DNA from: UBA7236 sp964463165
GTDB taxonomy: Bacteria > Bacteroidota > Bacteroidia > Chitinophagales > BACL12
Assembly: GCA_964463165.1 (NCBI GenBank)
Contig: CAYXBK010000003.1
Span: 1 to 64,000, forward strand
Reading direction: 5' to 3'
Length of the DNA: 64,000 nucleotides
Positions within the stretch are counted from its first letter, which is position 1. Each line of letters begins with the position of its first letter. Both the position numbers and the translations under genes were made by a program. Shown in pieces: positions 45,292 through 54,107 of this stretch. The notes under the pieces are model-generated. The model ran no database searches. It was not told the origin of the DNA and saw only the letters and a list, made by a program, of their open reading frames with translations.

Positions 45292-45384
45292 TGTTTGTAG
45301 AAAGTTTGATGTTGAGAAAATGTTCTGTGTTTGGGGTTGAAAGTTCAGGGTTCAAAGTTGCTGCTCCAGCAATTCTCGCGTCAG

Positions 45385-45420
45385 CCGACTGCCGACCGAA
45401 GGCTGAAGACTGCCGACTTA
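45385..45420. repeat. GACTGCCGACCGAAGGCTGA array
   Basis: A short instance of the window-edge array family (GACTGCCGACC, GGCTGAAGACTGCCGACTT) ending just before tRNA-Leu. Confidence 0.65.
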
Positions 45421-45426
45421 AAAAGT

Positions 45427-45508
45427 GCGGGTGGAGGGACTTGAACCCCCATGCCTTGCGGCGCCAGATCCTAAGTCTGGTATGTCTGCCAATTTCACCA
45501 CACCCGCG
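45427..45508 (-). tRNA. tRNA-Leu (TAG)
   Basis: Acceptor stem GCGGGTG/CACCCGC with discriminator A; anticodon stem-loop CCAGACTTAGGATCTGG, anticodon TAG. A long variable arm (GCGCCGCAAGGCAT) is typical of a class II tRNA; T-loop GGTTCAAGTCC. 82 nt, CCA not encoded. Confidence 0.96.
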
Positions 45509-45549
45509 ATGAATAATTTATAAAGAACAATTTTTTTTCAAATACTTCG

Positions 45550-45610
45550 CATGCCTTGCGGCGTCCACCTAAGCTGTCCGCCGTACGGCGGACAATTTCA
45601 CCACATCCTG
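45550..45610 (-). pseudogene. Degenerate tRNA-Leu copy carrying a CCGCCGTACGGCGG palindrome
   Basis: Plus-strand stretches CATGCCTTGCGGCG, CCTAAG and CAATTTCACCACA match tRNA-Leu at 45427-45508 in the same order and spacing. The part that would form the D-arm is replaced by the palindrome TCCGCCGTACGGCGGA (45586-45601). The flanks also match (ATAATTTATAAAGAACAAT against ATAATTGTTTAAAGAACGCA). It cannot fold as a tRNA. With its flanks it occupies most of the 307-bp gap before the next gene. Confidence 0.75.
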
Positions 45611-45815
45611 ATAATTGTTTAAAGAACGCAATCGTTTTATCTTTTTGACCAAATTCAATGATTTTCAAAACCTAACCATTGAATTTTAAAAAGAGTTGCA
45701 AAGGTAAAAGAAAGCATTGAGGAAAGAAAGCTACCACCTGATGTTGTGTGCGCAAAAAGCAGGTTTGATGATTTTGTAGGTATTTTTAAGCGGTTAAATT
45801 TTCTGCCAGGGTCAA

Positions 45816-46685
45816 ATGCGAATTCTCAGATATCTCTTTCTTTTATTTTCAGTTGCGCAATTTTCCGCCTGCTCGCAGGATACACGGGACCTGCATTGGC
45901 CGCTGCCCGCACCCGATCATATTGTTATCGTTCTGATGGAAAATCATACTTACGATCTAATCATGAATGATTCAACAGCAGATTATATTCAGCGCATTGC
46001 ATACGACCCGCATTGCGCATTATTTACAAATTCATATGCAATGGGGCATCCAAGTCAGCCGAATTATCTGCAATTGTTTTCAGGAAGCAACCAGGGTGTT
46101 TTAACAAATGATAATCCCGGGCATTATTTCAAATCAAAAAATCTTGCGGCAAATCTTGAAAAGGCGGGTAAAACATTTATTACCTACAGTGAAGATCTGC
46201 CCTATGTTGGATTTGATGGCGACGGTTGGGATAAATATGTGCGGAAACATAATCCGGTGGTTAATTGGGTTGGCGACGACCTAAATCAGGTGGACTCAAC
46301 TGTAAATCAGCCCTTCACAAATTTCCCGACAGATTTTAATGCATTGCCAACCATATGTTATGTTGTTCCGAATCTTGTGCATGATATGCACGACAGTACG
46401 ATAGCGGCCGGTGATGATTGGCTCGAATATAATTTAAGTGCCTATATTGAATATACAAAAACGCATAACAGCCTTTTTATTCTCACTTTCGATGAAGGAA
46501 GTTATGATGAAAACGGAGATCATATTTTAACGTGTATAATCGGCAGTCGTGTTGCAGGTGGAATTTATGAAGAGAATATTTTTCATCATATGCTATTGCG
46601 CACTCTCGAAGATATGTATGATCTTGATCACGCCGGCAATGCAGCGCATGTTAATCCGATTTATGATTGCTGGAAGGCTGATTAG
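45816..46685 (+). CDS. Acid phosphatase-like phosphoesterase lipoprotein
   Basis: A 289-aa lipoprotein (lipobox QFSAC, Cys19) of the phosphoesterase superfamily that includes AcpA and phospholipase C. Signatures: HIVIVLMENHTYDLIM (35-50), FTNSYAMGHPSQPNYLQLFS (68-87) with the metal and nucleophile region, and LFILTFDEGSYDENGDHIL. It acts in the periplasm or at the surface on phosphate esters; the substrate is uncertain. It is transcribed alone, followed by simple-repeat arrays. Confidence 0.85.
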   Translation: MRILRYLFLLFSVAQFSACSQDTRDLHWPLPAPDHIVIVLMENHTYDLIMNDSTADYIQRIAYDPHCALFTNSYAMGHPSQPNYLQLFSGSNQGVLTNDNPGHYFKSKNLAANLEKAGKTFITYSEDLPYVGFDGDGWDKYVRKHNPVVNWVGDDLNQVDSTVNQPFTNFPTDFNALPTICYVVPNLVHDMHDSTIAAGDDWLEYNLSAYIEYTKTHNSLFILTFDEGSYDENGDHILTCIIGSRVAGGIYEENIFHHMLLRTLEDMYDLDHAGNAAHVNPIYDCWKAD

Positions 46686-46918
46686 CTGATTAGCTGATTA
46701 GCTGATTTGTTGATTAGCTGATGGGGTTTGATGTCTGCCGTGAAGCATTTTGGTAAATAGTTGATTAGCAAATTAGCTGATTAGCTGATTGGATTTCGAG
46801 TTTGCCGTGCAACACATTATTATTTTGTAAGCGTATTGGTAAATTGATACATTGGTAAATTGGTGCATTGGTAAATTGATACATTGGTAAATTGATGCAT
46901 TGGTAAATTGGTACATTA
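46680..46918. repeat. Two adjacent simple-repeat arrays
   Basis: First array (46681-46790): units of GATTAGCT(GATTAGCTGA) with interruptions. Second array (46828-46918): units of TTGGTAAATTGATACA / TTGGTAAATTGGTGCA, the family also seen at 11690. They fill the gap between the phosphoesterase and ABC-F genes and abut the ABC-F stop codon. Confidence 0.85.
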
Positions 46919-46919
46919 A

Positions 46920-48836
46920 TCAGTTGATAATTTCACTTAATTCCAACCATCGCATGCTTTTATCGTCAATCAATTTAATCGTATGCACTAATTCTTCAGA
47001 AGTTTTATGAATTTCAATATGCGATAATGCTCCGCTGCTTAATTTTTCTTCCAGCATTTTTTTTGTGCTCTCAAGTTCTGCAATTTCTTTTTCGAGCATT
47101 TCAAATTCACGTTTGTCTTTAAATGATATTTTTCGTTTATCATTTTTTTTATCAGTTGTGTCGGACTGCAGACTGTGGACCGCGGACTGCAGACTATTGA
47201 CCGGAGACTGCCGACTGAGGACTGCCAACTCTTTTATCTCCGCTTCCACTTTCAACCTGTAATCCGAATAATTCCCGGGGAAATCCCTGATCATACCTTC
47301 ACCTTCAAATACAAAAACATGATCAACAAGTTTATCCATGAAATACCTGTCGTGCGAAACAATTAAAATACATCCCTGAAATTCTGCGAGAAAATCTTCC
47401 AGTATACTGAGTGTTAAAATGTCGAGATCGTTTGTCGGTTCATCAAGAATTAAAAAATTCGGATTTTTAATCAGGATAGTCATTAAATACAACCTGCGTT
47501 TTTCTCCACCGCTTAATTTGCTCACATAAGCATATTGTGTTTCGGGTGCAAATTGAAATCGTGTCAATAATTGCGAGGCACTTAATTTTGATCCGTCGGC
47601 AAGCGGAATAAATTCTGCAATATCTTTCACTACTTCGATCACACGTTTTTCATCTTTTAATTGTATGCCTTCCTGAGAATAATAGCCGTACACAATTGTT
47701 TCACCGGATTGAATTTTTCCTGTATCCGGTTTTTCAAGTTCCATAATTAAATTCAGAAATGTTGTTTTGCCGACACCATTTTTTCCGACAACACCAATCT
47801 TGTCAAAACGCTTAAATAAATACGTGAAATTTTTAATGATCACCTGATCGCCGAATGATTTTGAAACCTTGATCATTTCCAGAATCTTCCCGCCCATCCG
47901 CGTCATTTTCACATCCAGCTTCAAACCTTCTTCCGATTTATTTGCCGTTGCTTTTTCGGCGATATCATCAAATGCATCCAAGCGTGCTTTATTTTTGGTG
48001 GTGCGTGCTTTCGGCATTCTGCGCACCCAATCCAATTCGCGGCGATACGTATTTTTTATTTTATCCAGTTCGCTGGCCGCCACCATTTCACGATGTGCTT
48101 TTTTCTCGATAAATAAAGAATAATTTCCATCGTACTGGTAAATTTTCCCATCCGCCAGTTCAATGATCTGATCACAAACACGATCTAAAAAATACCTGTC
48201 GTGTGTTACAAGCAACAGCGTCATTTTTTTTGTGCTGAGATAATCTTCCAGCCATTCAATCATTTCAATATCCAGATGATTTGTTGGTTCATCGAGGATG
48301 ATAAAATCAGGTTCGAGAATTAATATTTTGGAAAGTGCTACACGTTTTTTTTGTCCGCCGCTCAAAGTCTTAACCGGTTGATCAAGTTCCGTAATTTTTA
48401 ATTCGGATAAAATCTGCCTGATCTTCAATTCATAATCCCAGGCTTCCAGTACCGTTAATTGTTCATGTGCATGTTCAACCCTTAAAGCCGTTTGCGGATT
48501 AAAATCATGTTGTTGTGCAGCTATTGCTTCTTCATATTCTTTGATCGCTTTCACAACGGGTGAATCACCGCTCAAAACATTTTCGATGATCGTTTGATTT
48601 TCATCCAGATCCGGCTCCTGCTCGAGAAATCCGGTTGAAATATTTTTCCTCAAAGAAATTTTACCGCTGTCGGCAATGTCTTTCCCCATAATGATTTTCA
48701 GCAGAGAAGATTTGCCGGCTCCGTTTTTAGCGATCAGGGCCACTTTCTGGCCGCGGTTAATGCCGAATGAAATATTTTCGAACAGGATTTTGGTATCGTA
48801 GGTTTTGGAGAGAGATTCGACTAACAGGTAATTCAC
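46920..48836 (-). CDS. ABC-F family ATPase, Uup-like
   Basis: A 638-aa soluble protein with two ABC ATPase domains. First: Walker A GKNGAGKSS-like (IAKNGAGKSSLL), signature LSGGQKKRVALSK, Walker B FIILDEPTNHLD. Second: VVGKNGVGKTTFL, LSGGEKRRLYLM, LILDEPTNDLD. A C-terminal coiled coil (about 580-638, EMLEKEIAELESTKKM) indicates the Uup subgroup, which acts on ribosomes. The linker before the coiled coil (about 537-560, VNSLQSAVHSLQS) is encoded by the repeat at 47161-47228. GTG start. Confidence 0.92.
   Translation of the reverse strand: MNYLLVESLSKTYDTKILFENISFGINRGQKVALIAKNGAGKSSLLKIIMGKDIADSGKISLRKNISTGFLEQEPDLDENQTIIENVLSGDSPVVKAIKEYEEAIAAQQHDFNPQTALRVEHAHEQLTVLEAWDYELKIRQILSELKITELDQPVKTLSGGQKKRVALSKILILEPDFIILDEPTNHLDIEMIEWLEDYLSTKKMTLLLVTHDRYFLDRVCDQIIELADGKIYQYDGNYSLFIEKKAHREMVAASELDKIKNTYRRELDWVRRMPKARTTKNKARLDAFDDIAEKATANKSEEGLKLDVKMTRMGGKILEMIKVSKSFGDQVIIKNFTYLFKRFDKIGVVGKNGVGKTTFLNLIMELEKPDTGKIQSGETIVYGYYSQEGIQLKDEKRVIEVVKDIAEFIPLADGSKLSASQLLTRFQFAPETQYAYVSKLSGGEKRRLYLMTILIKNPNFLILDEPTNDLDILTLSILEDFLAEFQGCILIVSHDRYFMDKLVDHVFVFEGEGMIRDFPGNYSDYRLKVEAEIKELAVLSRQSPVNSLQSAVHSLQSDTTDKKNDKRKISFKDKREFEMLEKEIAELESTKKMLEEKLSSGALSHIEIHKTSEELVHTIKLIDDKSMRWLELSEIIN
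47161..47228. repeat. Intergenic-type array inserted in frame in the ABC-F gene
   Basis: CGGACTGCAGACTGTGGACC, GCGGACTGCAGACTATTGAC and CGGAGACTGCCGACTGAGGA match the array family at 1-110 and 51165-51300, but here lie inside a coding region and are translated on the minus strand. Confidence 0.8.
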
Positions 48837-48933
48837 GCTGCAAATTTAGCCAGATGCGGCAACTATTCAGCTGAATGATTTTAATTAACCGGAAGAATGT
48901 ATTTCTCAACAAACAATAAAACCTTTTCTGTTT

Positions 48934-48941
48934 TACATTTG
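48934..48941 (+). promoter_or_regulatory. Candidate -7 box of the RelA/SpoT gene
   Basis: TACATTTG is an exact TAnnTTTG match, 12 bp before the ATG at 48954. The -33 box is not clear. The distance implies a very short leader. Confidence 0.45.
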
Positions 48942-48953
48942 TAGATAATTGAA

Positions 48954-51158
48954 ATGGAAGCAATTCAACCGGTTGATGTACAAAAGGAACGCAGGCTTAT
49001 CCTGAAAGAATACCGCAATTTATTGCGTGGTTTAAAAGAAGGGATGACTGCCGCCGAGCGCAAACAAATTCGTCTTGCGTTCGAGATGGCCCTGGATGCA
49101 CATGCAAACATGCGCCGGAAAAGTGGTGAGCCATATATCATCCATCCGTTGAAAGTTGCCCAGATCGTTGTGAATGAAATGGGACTCGGTGCTACAGCCG
49201 CCATCTGTGCGTTATTGCATGATGTTGTGGAAGATACCGAACTCACACTCGATGATATCAAAAGGGAATTCGGAATTAAAGTAGCGAAAATTATAGACGG
49301 CCTCACAAAAGTTTCCGGCGTATTCGATCTCACAAGTTCAATTCAGGCAGAAAATTTTAAAAAATTACTGCTCACACTAGCCGATGATGTGCGTGTGATC
49401 CTGATCAAAATTGCCGACCGGCTGCATAATATGCGGACCATGGACAGCATGCCGCGGAAAAAGCAATTGAAGATCGCATCAGAAACACTTTACCTCTACG
49501 CACCGCTTGCACACAGACTTGGTTTTTATGCAATTAAATCGGAACTGGAAGATCTCGGGATGAAATACCAGGAAAGTGAAGCGTATCGTGATATTGCCCG
49601 CAGGCTTGCCGAAACAAAACGTGAGCGCAACCGCTATATGAACGAATTTATGAAGCCGATCAAAGATCGCATTGATAAAGACGGATTTCATATTGAAATG
49701 TACGGACGGCCGAAAAGTATTTATTCCATCTACAATAAAATGCGGAATAAATCGGTGTCGTTCGATGAGGTGTATGATTTATTTGCCATCAGGATTATCA
49801 TTGATACGCCGCTTGAAAATGAAAAAGCGGATTGCTGGAAAGTGTATTCGATTGTTACGGAATTATATCATCCAAACCCGGATCGATTACGCGACTGGAT
49901 TTCTACGCCAAAAGCAAATGGATATGAAAGTTTGCATACGACAGTAATGGGTCCGAAGGGGCGTTGGGTGGAAGTGCAGATCCGCACAAAACGCATGGAT
50001 GAAATTGCAGAAAAAGGTTTTGCGGCACACTGGAAATATAAGGAAGGATCAAACGATAAAGCACTCGATACATGGCTGCGTGAAATTCGCGAACTCCTGC
50101 GTAATCCCGAATTCAATGCACTGGAATTCCTCGATGATTTTCGATTGAATTTATTTTCTAAAGAAATTTATGTCTTCACGCCGAAAGGCGATTTGAAAAT
50201 ATTACCACAGGGCGCTACTGCTTTGGATTTTGCATTTGAGATCCATACGGCTGTCGGCAATCATTGTATCGGGGCAAAAGTGAATCATAAACTGGTGCCT
50301 ATCAGTTATATTTTAAATAATGGCGACCAGGTTGAGATCATCACTTCAAAAAAACAACATCCGAATGAGGACTGGCTTGGATTTTTAGTAACGAGCCGTG
50401 CGAGAAGCAAAGTAAAAAATTCGCTGAAGGAAGAAAAAAGAAAAATTGCGATCGACGGAAAAGAACAGCTTGAACGCAAATTGAAATCGCATAAAGCCGA
50501 ATTTAGTGACCGGAATATTCAAACACTGATGGAATATTATCATCAGCCCACCAGCCTTGAGTTATATTATCGCATTGCAACAAAAGATATCACGTTAAAA
50601 GAATTAAAAGATTTTACAGTGCTGGGCGGAAAATTAACGCCGCCGGAATCGGATAATGAAAATCATATTGATCTCGACCGCCTTGAAAAAATCGCAACAA
50701 CAAATGCCGAGCTGCTGATTTTTGATAATGCGATGGATCATATTCAGTATTCACTTGCAAAATGCTGCAATCCGATTGTTGGAGATGATGTATTCGGATT
50801 CATTACGATCAATGAAGGAATTAAAATTCATAAAACATCCTGCCCGAATGCAACTGAATTAATGAGTAAGTATGGTTACCGGATCGTGAAAACAAGATGG
50901 ACGCAGCAAAAAGATATTGCTTTCTTAACTGGTATTCGTGTAACGGGGCTGGATGATGTGGGTTTGGTGAATAAAGTGACGCATATTATCAGTGGCGATA
51001 TGAAACTGAATATGCAGAGCTTGACCATGGATGCGAAAGACGGGATTTTTGAAGGTATGATCCGGGTGTATGTGAACAATACCGAACAATTAAATGTATT
51101 GTTGAAAAAGCTGCGGGCGATGAAAGGTGTGATTTCGGTTGTGCGGGTAGAGGGATGA
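48954..51158 (+). CDS. RelA/SpoT bifunctional (p)ppGpp synthetase/hydrolase
   Basis: A 734-aa stringent-response enzyme. The HD hydrolase domain has His64, His89-Asp90 (LLHDVVEDT) and Asp155 (IKIADRLHNM), all required metal or catalytic residues, so the hydrolase is probably active. The synthetase domain (about 240-350) has YGRPKSIYSIYNKM and STPKANGYESLHTTV. TGS (about 405-465), a helical/zinc-finger-like region and a C-terminal ACT domain (about 655-734) follow. It is divergent from the ABC-F gene. One long Rel is the usual arrangement in Bacteroidota. Confidence 0.95.
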   Translation: MEAIQPVDVQKERRLILKEYRNLLRGLKEGMTAAERKQIRLAFEMALDAHANMRRKSGEPYIIHPLKVAQIVVNEMGLGATAAICALLHDVVEDTELTLDDIKREFGIKVAKIIDGLTKVSGVFDLTSSIQAENFKKLLLTLADDVRVILIKIADRLHNMRTMDSMPRKKQLKIASETLYLYAPLAHRLGFYAIKSELEDLGMKYQESEAYRDIARRLAETKRERNRYMNEFMKPIKDRIDKDGFHIEMYGRPKSIYSIYNKMRNKSVSFDEVYDLFAIRIIIDTPLENEKADCWKVYSIVTELYHPNPDRLRDWISTPKANGYESLHTTVMGPKGRWVEVQIRTKRMDEIAEKGFAAHWKYKEGSNDKALDTWLREIRELLRNPEFNALEFLDDFRLNLFSKEIYVFTPKGDLKILPQGATALDFAFEIHTAVGNHCIGAKVNHKLVPISYILNNGDQVEIITSKKQHPNEDWLGFLVTSRARSKVKNSLKEEKRKIAIDGKEQLERKLKSHKAEFSDRNIQTLMEYYHQPTSLELYYRIATKDITLKELKDFTVLGGKLTPPESDNENHIDLDRLEKIATTNAELLIFDNAMDHIQYSLAKCCNPIVGDDVFGFITINEGIKIHKTSCPNATELMSKYGYRIVKTRWTQQKDIAFLTGIRVTGLDDVGLVNKVTHIISGDMKLNMQSLTMDAKDGIFEGMIRVYVNNTEQLNVLLKKLRAMKGVISVVRVEG

Positions 51159-51164
51159 GATCGG

Positions 51165-51300
51165 TCGGCAGTTCTCAGTCCACGGTCGGCAGTGCTCAGT
51201 CGGCAGTCCACAGTCGGCAGTTGGCTGACCCAAAGGTAGCTGGCGCAGCTAAACAGTCCACGGTTGGCAGTCCTCGGTCGGCAGTCGCAGTTGTCAATCC
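51165..51300. repeat. CGGTCGGCAGTCCACAGT-type array
   Basis: Many imperfect units (GTCGGCAGTCCACAGTCGGC, CACGGTTGGCAGTCCTCGG), interrupted by GGCTGACCCAAAGGTAGC and TGGCGCAGCTAAA. The reverse complement is the family at 1-110. The interrupting GGCTGACGCAAA-GTAGCTGGCGCAG unit recurs at 52379 and 52448. Confidence 0.85.
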
Positions 51301-51350
51301 TTAAATAGCAATCGAAATTTCCAATAAGCATTGGCAAAAGGAATTCCGCA

Positions 51351-51446
51351 AATACTAGATACCAGATACTAGATACCAGATACTAGATACCTGATACTAG
51401 ATACCAGATACCAGATACTTGATACTAGATACTTGATACTAGCTAC
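51351..51446. repeat. AGATACTAGATACC microsatellite
   Basis: About a dozen ATACTAG/ATACCAG/ATACTTG units in a row, directly upstream of the Fur-family gene. With the preceding array it fills the 312-bp gap after the RelA/SpoT gene. Confidence 0.9.
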
Positions 51447-51462
51447 CAGCTAACTAACTTTG
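51433..51462 (+). promoter_or_regulatory. Promoter of the Fur-family gene, with -33 box in a microsatellite
   Basis: TTG (51433-51435), a 19-bp spacer, then TAACTTTG (51455-51462), an exact match to the Bacteroidota -33/-7 consensus, 8 bp before the ATG. The TTG is a variant microsatellite unit (ACTTGATACTAG); the -7 box lies just outside the array. Confidence 0.7.
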
Positions 51463-51470
51463 CAAAACAA

Positions 51471-51992
51471 ATGAGTACCAATAAAAAACTTCTCGACGAG
51501 ATCAAGAACATATTTGCTGCCCATATGGAAAGCAAGGGATTGCGGAAAACACCTGAACGATTTGCGATCCTGGAGGAAATTTATTCACGCAACGATCATT
51601 TTGATGCTGAGAGTTTGTACGTGCAGATCCTCAAAAAAAATTATCATGTCAGCCGTGCAACTGTTTACAATACATTGGAGTTATTATTATCGTGCGATCT
51701 GATCACAAAACATCAGTTTGGGAAAAATCTGGCACAGTATGAAAAATCGTATGGATATAAGCAGCACGATCATATCATTTGTGTGGATTGCAAAAAAGTG
51801 GTGGAATTCTGTGATCCCCGTATCCAGCAAATTCAAAGTATGATGGGCGATTTATTAAATTTTAAAATAACACATCATTCACTCAACTTATACGGCATCT
51901 GCGGCAACTGCCAGAAAAAAAGAGAATTGCATATTGAAAACGACGGAGAAAATAAATCATCTAAAAAATTAAAAGCAGCCAAAGCAGAATGA
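51471..51992 (+). CDS. Fur-family metal-dependent transcriptional repressor
   Basis: A 173-aa regulator. The N-terminal winged helix has GLRKTPERFAILEEIYSRND and YHVSRATVYNTLELLLSCDL. The C-terminal dimer domain has HDHIICVDCKKVVEFCD and CGNCQKKRE, giving two Cys pairs for the structural zinc, plus His-rich metal-sensing positions. It could sense iron, zinc or peroxide (Fur/Zur/PerR); the sequence does not settle which. Its stop overlaps the start of the STAS gene (ATGA). A Lys-rich tail is unusual for the family. Confidence 0.9.
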   Translation: MSTNKKLLDEIKNIFAAHMESKGLRKTPERFAILEEIYSRNDHFDAESLYVQILKKNYHVSRATVYNTLELLLSCDLITKHQFGKNLAQYEKSYGYKQHDHIICVDCKKVVEFCDPRIQQIQSMMGDLLNFKITHHSLNLYGICGNCQKKRELHIENDGENKSSKKLKAAKAE

Positions 51993-52345
51993 ATTATAAA
52001 ATAGAAAGGAAAAAGAATCATGTACTCATCATACGTCTTTCCGGCAGAATGGTAGGTGAATTTCAGACAATTCAGTTAAATGATGAAATTGAAGAATTCA
52101 TTGAAAAAAAATATTACCATATCATTTTCGATCTTTCCGAACTCGAATTTATAAACAGCAGCGGACTCACATTTTTTCTTAAGGCCTTAACAAGGGTGAG
52201 AAAATATAATGGCGAAGTAATTTTATGTGCTTTAAATACGCTTCTGAAAAATTTAATGGTCACCACGAAATTAAATTCGTTTTTCACCATCTGCAATAAT
52301 ATTGAAGAAGCGGAGGTGCATTTGGAAAAAGAGAAAAGTTTGTGA
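51989..52345 (+). CDS. STAS domain protein (anti-sigma factor antagonist-like)
   Basis: A 118-aa single STAS domain. The phospho-acceptor region reads FINSSGLTFFLKALTRVRKY, with Ser in the SpoIIAA-type position. The start MNYKIERKKNHVLIIRLSGR is typical of antagonists that bind anti-sigma kinases. No kinase or phosphatase gene is adjacent. Translational coupling to the Fur-family gene suggests a linked response, but a partner kinase must lie elsewhere. Confidence 0.85.
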   Translation: MNYKIERKKNHVLIIRLSGRMVGEFQTIQLNDEIEEFIEKKYYHIIFDLSELEFINSSGLTFFLKALTRVRKYNGEVILCALNTLLKNLMVTTKLNSFFTICNNIEEAEVHLEKEKSL

Positions 52346-52545
52346 TGGAGTCAAGAGCCAAGAGCCAAGAGTCAGGATGCTGACGCAAAAGTAGCTAGCG
52401 CAATAATCAGTCTTCAGTCCACAGTCGGCAGTCGGCAGTCGGCAGTAGGCTGACGCAAAATTAGCTGGCGCAGCAACTCAGAACCTGCCCGCCGACGCAC
52501 GGGGCTTCTGCTGCAGGCAGGCGGGCTCAGAACCCAGAACCCTTT
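52346..52545. repeat. Mixed array between the STAS gene and purA
   Basis: Holds AAGAGCCAAGAGCCAAGAGT, CAGTCCACAGTCGGCAGTCG (array family), two GCTGACGCAAAA-TAGCT-GCGCA units (52379, 52448), and a GCCCGCC/GGCGGGC inverted repeat around 52489-52528. No gene. Confidence 0.75.
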
Positions 52546-52609
52546 CCCGTTGAAAACTTCTCTCTGAAAACTCATATTTCTTCTTTTACTTCGCATTTTA
52601 ATCCATGAT

Positions 52610-53878
52610 ATGAATATTGACGTGCTTTTAGGCCTCCAATGGGGCGATGAAGGAAAAGGAAAAGTTGTTGATTATCTCGCAGAAAAATATGATGTGGTTG
52701 CCCGCTTTCAGGGTGGCCCGAATGCCGGACATACATTAATTTTAAACAACGGAGTAAAATTCGTTCTGCATACAATTCCTTCCGGAATATTTCTTGAAAA
52801 TTGTATAAATCTGATTGGCGGAGGTGTGGTGATTGATCCGGTGACTTTCAAAGCGGAGATCGCAAAATTGAGAGAGCATGGTGTTGACCCGGTTGGCAGA
52901 TTAAAAATTTCACGCAAGGCACATCTTATTTTGCCTACACATAAAATGCTGGATGCGGCAAGTGAAATATCAAAAGGGCATGATAAGATCGGATCTACTT
53001 TAAAAGGAATCGGCCCCGCATATATGGATAAAACCGGCAGAAACGGTTTACGTGTCGGAGATATCGAGGCGCATGATTTTCCGGACCGCTATCATAAACT
53101 GAAAGAAAAACATCTTGCCTTATTAAAATTATACGACGGTGTTTCACTTGACATTCCGAATGAAAATGAATGGCTCGATGCAATTGAAAATTTAAAAGAA
53201 ATTGAATTTGTAGATGGTGAATTTTTTATCAATGACCAGATTTTAAAAGGAAAAAGAATTCTTGCAGAAGGTGCACAGGGAAGTATGCTGGATGTGGATC
53301 ACGGAACTTATCCCTTTGTTACATCAAGCAATACAATCACCGCTGGCGTTTGCACCGGACTTGGAGTTGCACCGCAGCGCATCAAAGAAGTGATCGGTAT
53401 TTCAAAAGCATATTGCACGCGGGTTGGCGGCGGCCCATTCCCGACTGAATTATTTGATGAAACCGGCGATCAGTTGCGCAAAATCGGAAATGAATTTGGT
53501 GCTACAACCGGCAGGCCGCGACGTTGCGGTTGGATCGATCTGCCCGCATTGAAATACACAAATATTTTAAACGGCACCACGCAAATCGCCATCACGAAAA
53601 TTGATGTGCTGAATTCGTTTGAAGAAATAAAAGCATGTGTTGCATATAAGATCGATGGTGTGGAAACGGATGCGCTTCCATTTGATTTAACAGCGCATAA
53701 AATCGAGCCGGTTTATGAAAGTTTTAAAGGATGGAACTGCTCGCTTGAAAATGTAAAATCAAAAGAGGATATGCCGATCGAATTAAAAAATTATCTTTTA
53801 TTTCTTGAATGGCAATTAAAAGTGAAGGTTTCGATGCTGTCTGCCGGACCGGAAAGAGATAAGTTGATATTGTTGTAA
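52610..53878 (+). CDS. purA: PurA, adenylosuccinate synthetase
   Basis: A 422-aa enzyme converting IMP and aspartate to adenylosuccinate with GTP, in AMP synthesis. Signatures: LGLQWGDEGKGKVVDYLAEK (7-26, P-loop and catalytic Asp), GGPNAGHTL with the catalytic His, GIGPAYMDKTGRNGLR, EGAQGSMLDVDHGTYPFVTS and TGRPRRCGWIDLPAL. Full length and complete. Cotranscription with neighbours is unlikely because of the repeats before it and the palindromes after it. Confidence 0.97.
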   Translation: MNIDVLLGLQWGDEGKGKVVDYLAEKYDVVARFQGGPNAGHTLILNNGVKFVLHTIPSGIFLENCINLIGGGVVIDPVTFKAEIAKLREHGVDPVGRLKISRKAHLILPTHKMLDAASEISKGHDKIGSTLKGIGPAYMDKTGRNGLRVGDIEAHDFPDRYHKLKEKHLALLKLYDGVSLDIPNENEWLDAIENLKEIEFVDGEFFINDQILKGKRILAEGAQGSMLDVDHGTYPFVTSSNTITAGVCTGLGVAPQRIKEVIGISKAYCTRVGGGPFPTELFDETGDQLRKIGNEFGATTGRPRRCGWIDLPALKYTNILNGTTQIAITKIDVLNSFEEIKACVAYKIDGVETDALPFDLTAHKIEPVYESFKGWNCSLENVKSKEDMPIELKNYLLFLEWQLKVKVSMLSAGPERDKLILL

Positions 53879-53934
53879 TTCTATTTCATACTGAAAGACT
53901 TTTCGTCTTACTTTTTCCCTTGATGAACAAAAGT

Positions 53935-54000
53935 AACAATCCGCCGTACTGCGGACAAGAAAAAACGATGCTGCCATCCGCCAGTACGGCGGACAAAACC
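53935..54000. repeat. Pair of CCGCC(A)GTACGGCGG palindromes
   Basis: TCCGCCGTACTGCGGACAAG (53940 on) and ATCCGCCAGTACGGCGGACA (53975 on) are imperfect palindromes 35 bp apart, between AAAGTAACAAT and CAAGCCG. The same core occurs at 5101-5115, 45586-45601 and (as CCGCCGCACAGCGG) 30037-30050. Confidence 0.75.
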
Positions 54001-54107
54001 ACCCAGCAAGCCGTTTTTTCATGCCACCCGCTACTATTAATGGAATCTGTTCAAAATAAAGTATTCTATTCATTTTCTCAGCCCCTTAACGAAGTAATTT
54101 CCCATTT

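Noticed and set aside
45306..45512. Plus-strand ORF over tRNA-Leu
   Set aside because: The peptide (LNPHALRRQILSLVCLP) is a well-known false translation of the antisense of tRNA-Leu genes.
51351..51446. Possible CRISPR array
   Set aside because: Units are 7-14 bp with no unique spacers and no cas genes nearby; it is a microsatellite.
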